DNA of 6,383 nucleotides from Rhizobium sp. LCM 4573 (GTDB lineage: Bacteria; Pseudomonadota; Alphaproteobacteria; Rhizobiales; Rhizobiaceae): the NCBI RefSeq assembly GCF_001854865.1, contig NZ_MDDW01000003.1:168589-174971 (forward strand), in the 5' to 3' direction. Positions 5,501-6,383 of this stretch are shown in pieces. The position numbers and the translations under genes were made by a program. The notes below the pieces were generated by a model. The model searched no databases and was not told where the DNA came from. It saw only the letters and a list, made by a program, of their open reading frames with translations. How positions within the stretch are numbered: the first letter of the stretch is position 1; every line of letters starts with the position of its first letter.

Positions 5501-6383
5501 ATGCCCTCGCAAGACAATCTCTACGCCCGCGTCTCCGATTTCGACGCCATGGAAGCCGAGCTGAAGGCGACCCGCCATCACCTGCATGCCAATCCCGAGC
5601 TTTCCTTCGAGGAAGCCGAAACGGCGCGTTTCGTCGCCGAAAAGCTCGAAGGCTGGGGCTGGGAAGTCACCCGCAATGTCGGCGGCCATGGCGTGGTCGC
5701 TCGCCTTAGCGCCGGCACGGGAAGCAAGTCTATCGCCATCCGCGCCGACATGGACGCATTGCCGATCCTGGAAGAAACGGGGCTTGCCTATGCCAGCAAA
5801 ATTCCGGGCAAGATGCACGCCTGTGGCCACGATGGGCATACAACAGTGCTTCTCGGCGCCGCCGAATATCTGTCGCGCACCCGCCGTTTCAACGGCACCG
5901 TGACATTGATCTTCCAGCCTGCCGAAGAGGCGGGCAAGCCGAGCGGCGCGCAGAAGATGATCGCCGACGGTCTTTTCGAACGTTTTCCGATCGATGCGAT
6001 CTTCGGTCTCCACAACCATCCCGGCGCTCCCGAAGGCACGCTGCTCCTGCGCTCCGGCCCGATGATGGCCTCCTCGGACACGGTCAACATCACGATCAAG
6101 GGCAAAGGCGGCCATGCCTCGCGTCCCCATCTGACGATCGATCCAGTCGTGGTCGCCTGCAATCTCGTCGTCTCGCTGCAGACCATCGTTTCACGCAATG
6201 TCGATCCGACCCAGACCGCCGTCGTGACGGTGGGTACAATTCATGCCGGCGAAGCCGTCAACGTCATTCCGGAATATGCCCGGCTGGCGCTCAGCGTCCG
6301 CTCTTTCGAACCGAAGGTTCGCGACCTTCTACAGGAGCGGATCACCAGGCTCGCCCAATCGGTTGCCGAAGGCTTCGGGGCTG
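5501..6383 (+). CDS. M20D-family amidohydrolase / aminoacylase (hippurate or IAA-amino-acid hydrolase-like), 3' end missing
   Basis: This frame is open from the ATG at 5501 to the right edge, giving 294 residues of a protein usually about 380-400 long. M20D enzymes are cytoplasmic two-metal hydrolases that split N-acyl amino acids such as hippurate or plant auxin conjugates. Visible motifs: RHHLHANPELSFEE (25-38), RADMDALPI (81-89), HACGHDGHTT (107-116, metal ligands C108 and H110), PAEEAG (140-145, catalytic and metal glutamates 142-143), GLHNHP (169-174, metal ligand H171) and GKGGHASRPH (201-210, dimerisation-domain histidine H205). The remaining C-terminal metal histidine should lie past the window. 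The ribosome site is weak (GGA 6 bases upstream). An in-frame ATG at 5549 would cut into the family's N-terminus, so 5501 is preferred. The gene follows the importer directly, suggesting that it processes the imported compound, though the terminator intervenes. Confidence 0.93.
   Translation, partial: MPSQDNLYARVSDFDAMEAELKATRHHLHANPELSFEEAETARFVAEKLEGWGWEVTRNVGGHGVVARLSAGTGSKSIAIRADMDALPILEETGLAYASKIPGKMHACGHDGHTTVLLGAAEYLSRTRRFNGTVTLIFQPAEEAGKPSGAQKMIADGLFERFPIDAIFGLHNHPGAPEGTLLLRSGPMMASSDTVNITIKGKGGHASRPHLTIDPVVVACNLVVSLQTIVSRNVDPTQTAVVTVGTIHAGEAVNVIPEYARLALSVRSFEPKVRDLLQERITRLAQSVAEGFGA

Noticed and set aside
5108..6130. 340-codon open frame on the minus strand
   Set aside because: It crosses the terminator and runs antisense to two strongly supported genes (the ATPase and the M20D amidohydrolase). 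The translation has no recognisable domain and is explained by GC-biased codon use.

Overview
The window looks like a chromosomal or replicon segment of an alphaproteobacterium of the Rhizobiales (Rhizobium/Agrobacterium/Sinorhizobium type). This rests on the high GC content with strong third-position GC bias, dense small-molecule ABC import genes, a MocR-type regulator, and protein sequences of a rhizobial flavour. It is an inference from style, not from a marker gene. No stretch over about 100 bases lacks a gene. I see no tRNA, rRNA, CRISPR array, insertion sequence or phage gene.

Layout. (1) Bases 2-379, plus strand: the 3' end of an ATPase gene of the iron-siderophore/cobalamin ABC type. 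It belongs to a neighbouring, probably unrelated operon. (2) Bases 401-1726, minus strand: a full MocR-type regulator (winged helix plus aminotransferase-like domain), convergent with the ATPase. (3) Bases 1727-1827: an AT-rich divergent control region. It holds an 11-base perfect inverted repeat, a third copy of its core, and weak overlapping promoter candidates. (4) Bases 1828-5435, plus strand: an apparent four-gene operon. It encodes a cytoplasmic 4,5-dihydroxyphthalate decarboxylase-like protein, then a periplasmic family 3 solute-binding protein, a HisM-type permease and a GlnQ-type ATPase. The last three are tightly packed, with two 4-base stop/start overlaps. (5) Bases 5448-5476: a strong intrinsic terminator. 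(6) Bases 5501-6383: the 5' two-thirds or more of an M20D amidohydrolase gene, same strand, running off the window.

How they may work together (inference). The binding protein, permease and ATPase would form a complete polar-amino-acid-type importer. The amidohydrolase would split an amide bond in the imported compound, releasing an amino acid from an acyl or aryl group. The decarboxylase-like protein may act on the same compound or its product. The MocR regulator, whose family senses amino compounds through pyridoxal phosphate, would control the set from the divergent region. The whole resembles an uptake-and-hydrolysis island for an N-acylated or otherwise conjugated amino acid; the substrate cannot be read from the sequence.
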